NCBI GenBank assembly: GCA_964019335.1
Contig: OZ025709.1
Span: 124,001-188,000 of the forward strand
DNA: 64,000 bases
Origin: Diplonema japonicum
Taxonomy: Eukaryota > Euglenozoa > Diplonemea > Diplonemida > Diplonemidae
Direction of reading: 5' to 3'
Position 1 is the first letter of the stretch. Every line of letters begins with the position of its first letter. Positions 31,101-42,085 of this stretch are shown in pieces. Made by a program: the position numbers and the translations under genes. Under the pieces are notes generated by a model. It was not told where the DNA came from and searched no databases. It saw nothing but the letters and a program-made list of their open reading frames with translations.

Positions 31101-34100
31101 ACCAGGACAGCACAACGCAGTTTTTCTGCAAGGACGGGATAGATGCAGGGGTGCATTGGTACCCGCACGTGGATCCCTTCACGCATTGGCCTCCTACAGA
31201 CATGCTTGACACCGTTAGGGACAGGACTTCACTCCCGTCGTTGGGTTCCTCACCGCGCAGTCCGCAGAAAAATACACAAGAAATGTTCTCATCGGGTCCT
31301 GCGTCAACCGCGGTTGTGTACTGTGGTGTAATGTCAACGAAGGGGGTGTCACACATCTCCCAGTCGATGCGTTGCTTTATCGCAGCCACGTCTCCGTCCA
31401 CGTGAATGGTGTAGAATCTGCTCGAGACAGGGAGGTACGGGAGCAGCTGGTTGGCGTTTGCAGCGGGGTACGCCAGCAAGGGGTGTTTCTCAACCATCAG
31501 ATGCTGCAGCTGCAGCGGGACAAAATCGCAATGAAGCTGTTAATAAATATTTTATAAAAAAAAAAAAAAAAAGAAGAAAGAATCCACCACACCCTAACAA
31601 CGTTCCCTGTCGCTGCGTCTTGAATCATCCCGAACGCGTCGTTCTCCTCGCCCTCCCCATCACCATCCTCAGGGATCTCCAGATCCACCATCGTGCTGAA
31701 GCCCATCCCGACGGTGTGCGATGCAATCATGAATATCCGAACGATTTCAGTGGATCCCCCAGGAGGGAGCTGCGTTATTTTATTTTCATTATTATTATTA
31801 TTATCTTTTTTTTTAAATACCCTGGTGACCACGTCGGACCGATTTGTCGCCTTTACACCACCCTCTTGAGACTGCGATGAGAGCTGTGTCGTGATGGGTT
31901 TGAACATGGGCACCATGTGCCCCGTGCATCCGATCGTTGCCCGGACATTCTTCAATGTAATGTGGGTGGCGTTCGATATCGAAAGACACACATCAACCCG
32001 AGAGCCTTGCCAAGAGTACGTGCTGAGTATCTGAACAGGATCGTCCGGCGAGGTAATCACGGTTGAGTAAGTAGGGTGGACAACAGGGGATCTTGGGAGG
32101 AGCTCGGTGATGTTGGAATGTTTAAAAAACTTCAACCCGAAGGCACGGATATGCATTAGAATCTCATGGGTTTTCAAGTGCAGGTGAATATCAGCCGGGG
32201 AGAGGTCATGGTGCAGGGCAGGATGGTGTTCGCTGAAACCAGGGACTCCACACTCGGTCAACTCTTTCAAAGTCAAACACTTCGCACCGTTACGGACTTT
32301 TTCTCGGATTTTGTCCAGTTTGTGTTTGACCGACATCAAGACATGCGGCGCGGTGGCGGACTTCGTCCTGTCGCGCATTACGTTTTCGATTGCGGAGTCC
32401 GTCTCTTCCCAGATCTTCTCGCCTCGAATGGCGCCGAATGACATCAATGCGTGGAACAACGCGAGTGACAAGGTTTCCCTTTCGTCAACCATGTACTGAG
32501 CGCAGCCTTGCGAAAGCCTTTTTATGATGCCCGACTGAAGATACAGCCCCATTTCAACCATGGACTCCGGAAGCTCGGCGACAGTCGGCATTAGTGCTGC
32601 CGCGGTGCACAGCAGCCCCACCTTTGTTACTGTTCGGCATGCTTTCCCGATCTCCCCGTTTAAAAGTATCGAGCTGAATTCGTGCTGGGTGGCAATGTGT
32701 ATGTCTGTAATGGTTTCCACCCATTGAGCGTGTTGCTCTGTTGTGGCCGTTTGTTTCATGTTTTCAAACCGTTCAACAACTTTCAACATGCATTTCAACG
32801 CGTTGTGCAGGGGAGCGACGTGGCCAGCCTTGTCTTGACCCCATGTGAAGCATCTTATGACCATGCCTGTAACTACCATTCCTATAGCGATCCAAGCCGT
32901 GTTCATTTCAAGGTTTGTGCTAGGGATTGAATTGAGAATTTGCATCACGGTTGTGGTGATGGTGTAGACGGCCTGTTCCTTTACATTGTTCGTGCTCCAC
33001 ATCGGGTGCGCCTTCAGCGAGGACAGCTCCAGGTACAACGCAACTGACAGCGGTACCCCCTCGGAGAGAGCATTCGCGACATGCGCCAACGTTAATTTCA
33101 TAACCTTATCAAACCCGGCTACAAATACAGTGAGGCGAACCGCAGAATGCTGTTTGCCTTGATATGACAATGGGAGGTCAAGGTACCGTTTTACGCAGCC
33201 CCATTGAAGATGAGGAGGCAGTCGAGGCAACAGATCTGTTACACTTGACACGAGGCATTTTGTTGTCTCAGGGTCCATCCCGCCAAACGACAACAAAGCG
33301 ATGAACGCCTGCGCGGTTTCCCACAAAAGGTGCACGGGGAACCCAAACGATCTATAGTACGGTTGCAGGAGAAGCTGTTCGAAAGCAGTCGTGTGTCCTT
33401 CCATGCAAGGCTTTGAACAGAACTGCGCGATCTTCAAAATGCATTCTCCGGATGTGATTACCATCGACGGGACGTGTGCGTAGCTAAGGCATTTCTGAAG
33501 CTCTGTTTCAGCGAATGCGACCGGGGTTCGCTCTAGATTATTTGCTCTCTTGTGGATCTCAATGCATAAAACGGTTAATGATGATAAAGATGAACGTCTT
33601 GTTTTGACCGACATGTTCCCCATTCTGCGTGAAATTCTGAAGAAATCTGGGGCGACGGTGTTGATTACATGGGCGTTGATCTCCTCCTCACTGTTCGGAG
33701 AACAGATGAGCTGGTGCAAAGCTTGAAACGCGACTTCGCTCACAGCGTCAAGAGGGTCGAGGATCAGCTCCAAGATCGTTCTGTAGAAGTTTGACGTGAA
33801 ATATATCGACTGTACCGCTCGGATTTCCCGCGAGCCCCCTTCAGAGTGTCTGGCTGTCTTCATGAACGCAACCAGAACTCTGAGGATTTCCACCCGTACT
33901 TTGCAGTCTTTGTGTTTGAAACAGGAGTCGGATTCGGGTGATGTGAAAAAGCTTCTCAGCCGGGGTTCTTTCTGCGACATCATGTACCTCAATCCGTACT
34001 GCATGACGTCTACTCTGGCGGGTCTTTTCAAATCGGCCAGTACGGCTTTGTAAAGCTGGTCTTCTTCGCCCGACGAGAGCATCCCCGTGCACGCGCTGGC

Positions 34101-34343
34101 AATGGCGTACGCAAGCTTTTTTACCGCGTCGCCTGCCGTGGCAACAGTGCTCCTCGACAGTATCGCGGGCAGCCAGTGAACCACATCTCTTCCTAAATTT
34201 ATCTGGTGGATCACGTCAAGAAGTGCGGTGATCTGAATGGGAGTTTTTTTTTTTTTTTTTCCCCCAAATTTTTGTTGAAAAACCTGTTTTGCCTCGTCCG
34301 TCGAAGAAAGGTCCGACACAAGATTCGCGTATCGCAGATCCAT
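28144..34343 (-). CDS. TPLATE: TSET complex large subunit TPLATE/TCUP with giant LF-motif tail (4 exons)
   Basis: Exons 34343-34284, 34232-31821, 31769-31593 and 31536-28144; introns 51, 51 and 56 nt, all phase 0; 2013 aa. After removal of intron 1 the start (MDLRYANLVSDLSSTDEAKQ then ITALLDVIHQINLGRD) lines up with plant TPLATE (MDILFAQIQADL..NDALRQ..ALLQALQQ..AGRD). Alpha-solenoid trunk covers ~20-650. The appendage region (~700-900) contains VCLSISNATHITLKNVRATIG, and the LHCDFVPLQLQHLMVEKHPLL block across the intron 3 junction matches RCQPYKIPLTELLLPHK. From ~1050 the protein is disordered, with about 37 LF motifs (DLFGAP, NLFGAP, DLFSAP, NLFPP). That tail of nearly 1000 residues has no counterpart in plant TPLATE. 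TSET acts at the plasma membrane/endosome as an AP-like coat. A gamma-COP reading was considered; the N-terminal match favours TPLATE. Confidence 0.85.
31770..31820 (-). other. 51-nt intron 2 of TCUP, stop-free and in frame
   Basis: Coding strand begins GTATTT and ends ACGCAG, with an A tract and (AAT)n-like run between. If retained it would insert VFKKKDNNNNNENKITQ into the appendage domain. Confidence 0.7.
34233..34283 (-). other. 51-nt intron 1 of TCUP, stop-free and in frame
   Basis: Coding strand GTTTTTCAACAAAAATTTGG GGG then 17 A and CTCCCATTCAG. Contains TTTTT-CAAC-AAAAA and GGGGG/CTCCC inverted pairs. Removing it restores the conserved N-terminal spacing of the family. Confidence 0.75.
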
Positions 34344-34482
34344 ATATATTTTTTTTTAATTTTTTTTTTCCTTCTTTCTAGAAAGACTCCCCACACCCTC
34401 CTTGTTACACGTGTGGAAGTAGAATGAATGGGGTGGGGGGGGAACGAAAGAAAAAGGAGGGGGAGGGGGAAGGGGGAAGGGT

Positions 34483-34779
34483 TTACATATTCATTTTCTT
34501 CGCAACAGCTTGCATGTATTTCTCCATCATCTGGTTCCCCCGCATGATGCCCTCATGTATTCTTCTCCGTTCGTCTTCTTTCCGGGTTTCCCTCGTGCTC
34601 CCCAACAAAGGGTCATCGTGCTCTGCCGCAAGCGGGCCCACTGAACAATCAGAAGATATAGTGCTTGTCAAGGTGAGGTCTAAGGAAGAGGAGCTGGGAG
34701 AAGAGAGGTCTCTATCTGGCACAGGACTGCCAGGGGTGCTGAGGGGAACCAGCGATTTATGCCGGAGTAGCTGATTCAT
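34483..34779 (-). CDS. Small protein of unknown function
   Basis: 98 aa from ATG 34777-34779, which follows an A-rich leader (A8, CC). The N-terminal two thirds are Ser/Pro/Thr-rich and likely disordered (LVPLSTPGSPVPDRDL, then a serine run); the last ~35 residues form a charged helix (RETRKEDERRRIHEGIMRGNQ...YMQAVAKKMNM). No family recognised. Downstream of the helicase gene and upstream of TCUP on the same strand. The SSPSSSS/PLSTPGSP segment could be phosphorylated. Confidence 0.55.
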   Translation of the reverse strand: MNQLLRHKSLVPLSTPGSPVPDRDLSSPSSSSLDLTLTSTISSDCSVGPLAAEHDDPLLGSTRETRKEDERRRIHEGIMRGNQMMEKYMQAVAKKMNM

Positions 34780-35175
34780 GGTTTTTTTTCTCTTTTTTTT
34801 TTTGTCCCTTGTGCAGGGCTCACCCCCTCCCTTCTCCAGCCTTTTTTTTGTATGTGGGGTTTGTGTTACAACAGTGAACATAGAAAAGAATTGCATGTGT
34901 AAAAAGAAAAAAAAAAGGAAAAAAAGGCGGTGTCTAAGGGCAAGAAGAAACACGAAGCAAGCTAAAAAGACCTTTTTTTTTTTTAAATTCCCTTATCACA
35001 AAACCCAGTCCTTCGCCAAGGACACTCCAATATATATCTAGGGAGTTTTTCTTCTTCTTCTTTCTCCTTTTGCTTTTTTTATTCCTCCCTTTCGCCTGTT
35101 TTCCCGATCGTGTTTCCTTTCCCTAAGTTAAAAAAAAAAAGATGGGGAGGGGGAATGGAAAGAAAGTGGGCAACC

Positions 35176-35209
<34 letters not shown>

Positions 35210-35308
35210 ATGGGAACGGTGCACAAGGACAAATAACATAATAAAGAAGGATAAAAAAAAGAAGAAAAAAACACTTCTTTCCCCTCCCTCCCCCCCCTGA
35301 AACTAAAC
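34780..35308. other. Intergenic spacer
   Basis: A tracts at about 34977-34984 (as T) and 35177-35207, purine-rich otherwise. No gene supported. Confidence 0.5.
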
Positions 35309-35523
35309 TCATCTGTTTCTTCTCCTGCGGCGTTGTGGCATCTCGTCATGACCAGCAGCGGCCTCCCATTGCTCTGTGCTTCCGTAGCACTCCATGAACT
35401 CCTTCTCCGTGTATGCCATGTTATCTGCTGGGTCAATCCGCTTCTCCTCCGCCTTTTCAATTTTTTTCATGCCAGCAGCGTCCCACTCTTTTGTGCCGTT
35501 ATACGCAGCAATGAAGTCTTCCT

Positions 35524-35571
<48 letters not shown>

Positions 35572-38500
35572 CCCTCCTCCTTACCTTGATGTACGCCAAG
35601 CCGTCTGCTGGGTCAACCCGCCTCTCCACGGTCAGAGGGGCTGCGTCCCACTCCTTTGTGCCTCCGTACTGAGCTATGAAGTCAGCCTGTAGAATGTGTT
35701 GTGGGAGAAAAAAAAGAAAAGAAAAGAAACATCACCTTTGTGTACAACAGCCCGTCGGTCAGGTCCACCCTCGTCTCCTCTTCTCGTGCCTCGAGGTCCT
35801 TTTCCTTCTCCTCGACACGGGTCGCCGCCAGCTGTTGCTTTTGCTTCTTCTTTTCTTGCAGGAGTTGCTTCTCCAGATCTTCGATCTACAAAAAAAAAAA
35901 AAGATTTTTTCCCCCCCTTTGCTAGAATGAAAGAAAAATATACCTCAACAATCGTCGTCGCTTTCTTGATCTTAAGCAAGAGGTCCACTTCGGTAGCGGT
36001 GGCACGGTGCTGCTCTTTCTACGTTTTTTTTTTTTTTTTTTTTTTTTTTTTTGTTTTCCCCACCCCCGCTCTTGTGAAGCTCAAAAAAAAAAAAAAAAAC
36101 CAAACCTGAGGTAACGGCTCAGATTCAACCCGTGTGAAGGAAGAAGACGCTCTTGGGAACCCTGATGGCTCTTCTTTTTTGACTTCTTTTTTGACTTCGG
36201 GTTTTTGAGGCTCCGCTTGAGGTGTCGCTGGAGTTGCAGGCTGCGATGCCACAGGCTGCGAGTAAGGCTCCGCTTCGTTCCATTGCGAATCGTTGCAGTA
36301 CGCATCAAGGAAGTCTTGCTTAGTGTAAGGCAGCCCGTCTGCAGGGTCCACCCTGCGTTCCTCAGGGAGGGCAAGACCGAGGGCTTTGGTAAGCTTTGTA
36401 ACCTCATTCCAATCCCCAACACCTCCCGAATCTTGAAGGGAGGCAAGACCGGTCACCCATGATTTGAATATACTGTCCTCGGTCTGAAGCACCTTGTGCT
36501 CCTTGTCGGCGACGGAAGGCTCGATAGCAAGCTTGGCTTTGTTGCCTCTTCTGCGGCGATCGATGTCCTTTTTAACCTCCTCTTTTAACATGGTGGACTT
36601 GACGATCATGCCAGGGTAGTCACCCTGCAACGGGAGGTCCTTTCGAACATCTTTAGCAGAGGATTCCGCGAAGCGAGCTTGGCAATAGTTAACAAGCTGA
36701 GCGAGGTGCGTTGTGTCCTCCATAGGGTGGAGGGAACCGTGTTTCCATGTACACCATGACAAGGTGTTTTTAGGAAGCGACGCGTGGAAGCCCAGCCAGT
36801 CTCTGAAAAGCTGATGTTGAGACAATGTCGAGACATCACCGAAGAGCAGGCACATCGTCTTCGCTCTTGTCAAGGAAACGTTGAGTCGCCTCCAGTCCTG
36901 AACGAAACCGATGGACCCAGTGTCGTTGCTTCTCACGAGGGATAGAAGAATGATGTCGTTCTCCTGTCCTTGGTACGAATCAACGGACGCCACAGATATC
37001 AGAGAATGTTCTGAAGGGAGGTACGCTCGCAACATTCTTTGAATTTCTCTGACCTGCCCGGCATACGGTGTTATAACGCACACTGTTGACATGTCGCAGC
37101 CCTTGGAGAATAACACTGCGGCTGTTGCCGCCACTGCGGTGGCTTCTTCCGTGTTATAGATTGTTTTCTCGGTTTTCGCTTCCGTGCCGTCGACGTGGCA
37201 GAACCCCAACGGGGAGTTCAGGATGGACTTGTAAGGATGTTCCCGTTCCTTGCATTCGACACCGGTCTTAAGCTCGCCTCTGTAAAACCTCCATGACGAG
37301 AAGTGCGCGATCAACGCGTGCATTCTGTATTGTATTCCAAGGATTTGCATGTCCATTCCGACTGCGAGCATTCTCTCGAACAGTGATACGCCAAGCCCAC
37401 CGTCTTCCGCATCTTTTGACAGAATCGTGCAAGGAAGCTGGCATTGATCACCCACCATTACACATTGCGACATTCCTTTAGAACAGGGAATCATACACGC
37501 TGGTTCCATGACCTGAGCAGCCTCGTCGATAACGACAAAGGGGAATACCTTATTACGGAGGAGTTTCATCCCTGCTCCGATGCATGTTACGGCGATGACG
37601 TCTGCGCGTTGGATTGCTTTATCTTCGTTCCCATCGACTCTCCATGGTGCGGGCATGCCAGCCCCGATTCTCGCAACCTTTATCCCCCTTTTGTACAGCC
37701 CTGCTGCGAGGTTGTCCGTTCCCTTGTTTGAAAACGCTGTGACGAGGACGGGGCCTTTCTTTTCACGCAGCCACCCGACCACGATCTCAATCGCAGTATA
37801 CGTCTTACCCGTTCCGGGAGGACCCTGAATAAACGAAAGCTGCCGTTTCTCATGAACCGCCCTGTTGTAAGCAACCATCTGAAACTCGTTCAACGGGTTC
37901 ATCTCGGGTATAAAGCTGAAGGGCTCCCGCTCCATGACGTCCGCATGCGGCTGCGCGGCAGCTTTGCTAATCGCAGATTCCGGATTCGGTATAGGACGCT
38001 TCGAGGGATCTCTGACAAGACCCATTTTCGACGACGCCTCGATATCGGCGAAAAGCGTGTTTGCCACAGGAGTACCAGGGTTGAATATCCCCATGCGGCC
38101 CCCCACGTGGACGGGTTCCTGTCGTTGAAGTCGGTTTAACGTGTCTTCTATTCTCTCATAAGTGGTAATGTGCGGACCCAAATCGCATCTGTACGTGCTG
38201 GTCGGGCTTTCAGGGATATAGTCGTACGAGGTGGACACCAGAATCGATGTCCGGGAGATTTCCTCTACCTCGCCTGAAATGGTTAACCTCGGGTTGTTCA
38301 TGTCCACCTTGCCGTCAACATCGCTGAGCAGAACGCACCGCCCGTAGCCTAGCTCCGCCATGTCCGGTATCCGTCCTGTTCGGGATGTCAACAGTAAGAG
38401 GTTCATATCGGCTCCGCGGATGGATTTCGTTCCCTTAACCTGTATACGCAGGTTGGAACACCCGTACCCTTGCTTCACAAGAACGGATTGCGGTTTTTGA

Positions 38501-39438
38501 AGGCGTCGGACGACCTGTTCTTTCTCGGCCAGCTTCTCCTTGGACAACACGTTCTGGAAGTGCCGCGCGTAGGAATCCACGTTGACCTTCCACTCCTCGA
38601 ACTGCTCACGGTGGCACGCTTGGTTTTTCGCCTTTGATTCCAACATTTTCGCCAATGCTGCTTTGGTTGCCTCGGCTGCTTCTGAAGCATTTACAATTTG
38701 AGGGCTCACAGCTGTTGTCCTTGGATTGGCGTGTAACACTGGAGCTTCAGAAATCCAAGTGTATCCAACAGGCAGTGTAGGTGGTGTGATGAAGATAGGA
38801 GGGGTTCCTTGAGACGGCCCGAAGTACACCTCGAACGTGGCTTCCTTGACCAACACGTGCGGGAACAACGGCATCCCCCGAACCTCCCTTGGGATGGTGA
38901 ACGCGTCCTTCGGCGCAATATGCTCGTTAATCATGAATTTGATGGTGTTTTTGTCGAAATCGACGAGCGCGGTCACAACGTCGTTCTTTCCAAAGGATTG
39001 ACCGTATTTGGTATATTCACCGTTGTGGGAGCAGGTTCCCGTTCCACCGAAACCAAAGGATTGCACGTCCATGCCAAGTTCTATGGTTGCTGTGATGGCC
39101 GACCACCCGAGCCTGATGTTTCCTCCTGTTTCGTTAAGGAAGCAGAAGGCTACTCTTCCGGAGCAAGCTCCTGCGTTGGCTCGTATTCCGATCCATGGTT
39201 TCTTGCTCTCCATCCGTCGGGCTCTTGTGAAGCTGTCGCCTATGAACCCGAAGCCCTCGTCAGAATCGGGGAAGTGCAACGTTACCAAGTTACCTTTTTT
39301 GAACTTTGGTAAAGGCCCGTCCCATGGTTTTCCTGGTGGTGCCGAGCTTTTCCCTCCCCCTTTCCCTCCCCCTTTTCCACCCCGGCCGCCGTATTTCCCT
39401 CCGTCTCCTTTGCCGCCACCGCCTTTTCCGCCACCCAT
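35309..39438 (-). CDS. SPRY-domain UPF1-like SF1 helicase with C-terminal DPADG repeats (5 exons)
   Basis: Exons 39438-36106, 36018-35944, 35885-35736, 35686-35585 and 35521-35309, all phase 0; about 1340 aa. N-terminal GK/GG-rich tract (RNA-binding-like), then a SPRY domain (~50-220, e.g. FGFIGDSFTRA, GRVAFCFLNETGGNIRLGWS). SF1 helicase motifs: I QGPPGTGKTYTAIEI, II VVIDEAAQVMEPACMIP, III GDQCQLP, IV region QYRMHALIAHF, V VASVDSYQGQENDIILLSLVRS, VI RRLNVSLTRAKT. These place it in the UPF1/SMUBP2/senataxin group, likely an RNA helicase. A coiled-coil stretch (EDLEKQLLQEKKKQKQQ) and four ~30-residue repeats follow: RRVDPADGLPYTKQDFLDAY, RVDLTDGLLYTKADFIAQYG, RRVDPADGLAYIKEDFIAAY and KRIDPADNMAYTEKEFMECY, each ending in a W(D/N/E)(A/E)A. 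The protein ends RRRRRN R. Exons 2-5 nearly each carry part of one repeat. Confidence 0.88.
36019..36105 (-). other. 87-nt hairpin intron (T17 / A29)
   Basis: Coding strand: GTTTGG, 17 T, a G/C-containing loop, 29 A, CGTAG. Upstream exon ends CTCAG. Frame is kept. Confidence 0.75.
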
Positions 39439-39644
39439 TCTCTTTTTTTTTTTTCTTTTTTTTTTTCCCCGCCTCCTTCCTGTTGTGTTGTAATGTGATG
39501 GAATGTTTTTTTGATGAGGGGTTGGGGGGGGGGGGGGGGAAGAATTGTATGCACATTTTTTTTTCTCATATTAAGTGTAATGAAAAAATAAAGAAGAGAA
39601 AAAAGTATAGAATTGCACCCCCCCCCCCCCCCCCCCCCTCCCCA

Positions 39645-39864
39645 TCATTTTACTCTCCCTGGGCCCATCTTGCGCTGCGGTTTTATAACGGCTGCCCCTT
39701 TGAACGGCATGGCAGCACAGACCAGGTTGTCGCAGGTGTACTCGTCCACCTCTTTCGGGAAGGCCCCCGCGCACAGCCTCTGACATGTCTTGAAATCGGC
39801 TTTTTTTTCCATCAGCATCGGGTGGTCATATTGAACGCTATGAGTAGGCACCGTCGTCAACGGC

Positions 39865-39866
<2 letters not shown>
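39645..39866 (-). CDS. Possible small cysteine-containing protein
   Basis: 73 aa, MPLTTVPTHSVQYDH..., with Cys spaced as CQRLCAG...CDNLVCAAM and a basic C-terminus (KPQRKMGPGRVK). The ATG at 39864-39866 is directly preceded by a (TA)n tract and, further up, by about 33 A residues, much like the A-rich leaders of other genes here. Composition is less A/T-biased than the spacers. No family recognised; it may also be a terminal exon of something I cannot reconstruct, because open frame with coding-like composition lies upstream (about 39950-40071). Low confidence. Confidence 0.35.

Positions 39867-39867
<1 letters not shown>

Positions 39868-39910
<43 letters not shown>
39868..39910. repeat. (TA)n microsatellite followed by T tract
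   Basis: About 43 bp of alternating T/A continuous with about 33 T residues. Confidence 0.95.
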
Positions 39911-39944
<34 letters not shown>

Positions 39945-40144
39945 CCCTTGTGTCCGGTGGTATTAAGGAAATTGCCTCTTTTTTTGGAGGCGAATTCAAG
40001 TCGAAGGTGGGACAACTCCATGCCTGTCTGCACGGGGTAGGGCCTATGATCACGTGGCGAAAATAGAGCAAAGCACAGGAAGACCGGTTTTCTTAAGAAT
40101 GAATAAAAAAAAAACTGGAGGAAGAGAAAGAAGAAACAAAAGAA

Positions 40145-40189
40145 ATCGATAAAGTTTCAGTGTTGCAGGGGGCACTCACTCGGCTTTGG
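40145..40189. repeat. Repeat family B, partial copy
   Basis: ATCGATAAAGTTTCAGTGTT and following bases match the start of the longer copies at 49301 and 61250. Confidence 0.6.
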
Positions 40190-42043
40190 AATACGACGCT
40201 TCTCCTGTCTTGATTTCACCCACAAGAAAAAAAGGGGAAAAAAAAAAAGAAAAAAGAGACATTTAGAAAAAAAAAGGGGGGGGGACAAAAAAGAATGAAA
40301 AGGGAGGAGGAAAGAGAGTTTGTATGTGTTTCTTCTCCGTCTTTTCTTTTTTCTTTTTCTTTTTCTCATCTTTTTTTTTTTTTTTTTTGTTCCATAGGCA
40401 GGTTTTCGTCCGCGTTTCTTTTTTTTTTTCTTTCATTTTTCTCGCAATTTTCGATTGTTGCAAAAAAGAGAAAAAAAAAAGGGGGGGGCGGAGCTTAACA
40501 AAAGCGTCTTTATGCAAAACAGCACAAAGAGGGGGGAGGAATGGGGAGCCTTAAGAAAGAGAAAAGGAGAAAGAAGAATAGAGAATTTTACAATGACGGG
40601 GGGAGAGTGCCTTGAGAGATCGACAAAAACCCATCAAAGGAAAAAGAAAGAAAAGAGAAAGAAAAACAGAAACACATACATATGAATGAATTTTTTTCTT
40701 TTTTTTAACTCAGACGGCGGTAGTAATCTCTTGGCGTCCTTAAATAAAAAACGGGGGGGGGGGAGAATCATGTGACTAAGTTACAAAAGAAAATAAATGT
40801 AACACAAGCCATGTAATTAAAATAACTCTTAACCCCCGAGACCAAGAACGTTTTGGAGTCTGATCCACACACTTCAACGGTAGAGGGTAAGAGGGATGTA
40901 CTGTTTGTTTTTTTAAATTTTGCTTTTTTTTTTTTTCCGTTCCTCTCGCACATCAAATGGGGAGAAAGGGGGGGGGGGGGGGGGGGAGGGGGTAAAATAG
41001 CAGATTTTGTCCTAAATGAATAAGATTTCTTTTTTAAAACTCTTTCTTTCTTGCAAAGAAAAACAAAAAAAAAACGGTCTTTTGTCAAATTCGGTATAAC
41101 AAGCAGAGCCTGCAAAGAAGGAAGAAAAAAAAATAAAAAAGAAATTTAAAAAAAAAAAAAAAAAGGAGAACAGGGGAACAGAGTTAAATTTCCAATCCTC
41201 TCCCCCCTCCTTTTTTTTCTTTCCTTCTTCTTTTTTTTATTTATTATACACTGTTGTTTGCTGTTGTTGTTGATTATTGTAAAAAAAAGAAGAAAAAAAA
41301 GATCATTTTTGAGTTTAATAATTATCTCAGTTACAGTAAAAAAAAGAGAAAAAAAGAAAAGAAAAAATAACTATTGATTTATGAAAAATAAAATGGACTT
41401 TATTTCCCGCGGCTGATAACCTGTCCCAGGGGGGGGAGGAGCCAAGGAAAAAGAGTAAAGTCCACTTTAATTCATGAATACGTAATTTTATTTATTTTCT
41501 GGTTCCCGATGGCCTCCCTAACCCCCTCCAAAGCCAGGATGTCCAGGATTTGATATAACATTAGGGTTGCTTGCACTGCTCGTCCACGCCTTCAGCATGG
41601 CAGTCAACCTACCCAAACAGCTCTCTACTTAGAGGGCTGCGAGCGATGCTCCTAGCAGCCGGTGTACCGCAGAATGGAGACAGGCACGTGACCGACCATG
41701 GCACAAATACAGCAAAAGATTGTTGATTTTCTGGCCTCTTTTCTCTGACTGAAGGGGGGGGGGGGAAAAAAGTACTTTATTTTTTTTTTCCCCTAGGGAA
41801 AATTTGGAAAACCTTATTTTTCCCGGGCTCTAGCCAAAATCTCCTTAGAGGGAATCCAGAAACTAAATATCACCATTCCTCTTCTTTTTTTTTCCCCCCC
41901 CCTCCACCCGCCCCGGGCCTCCGAGGCAGGCCAATTCAAAATAAAAAAATACTTAAGATAAAGCAGGGCAAGTGTAGGTGGCGCCCTGCATCGGGTGTAC
42001 CGCGAAGATCGCTCAAATCGCTCTATGGGGGGGGGAAAAAAAA

Positions 42044-42085
42044 AGAGACATTTAAGGGTACCTGCGGTATGTGGCAGGACGCCTG
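42044..42085. repeat. Repeat family A, copy 2
   Basis: AGAGACATTTAAGGGTACCT and GCGGTATGTGGCAGGACGCC directly after an A tract. The CCTGC..GCAGG stem is intact. Confidence 0.85.

Noticed and set aside
31497-34343. First read as coatomer gamma subunit (gamma-COP)
   Set aside because: The N-terminus lacks the gamma-COP start and instead matches TPLATE/TCUP once the 51-nt intron is removed; the block across the last intron also matches TPLATE.
41391-41475. A small transposon with TGGACTTTA inverted ends
   Set aside because: Only nine paired bases, no target-site duplication and no second copy in the window.
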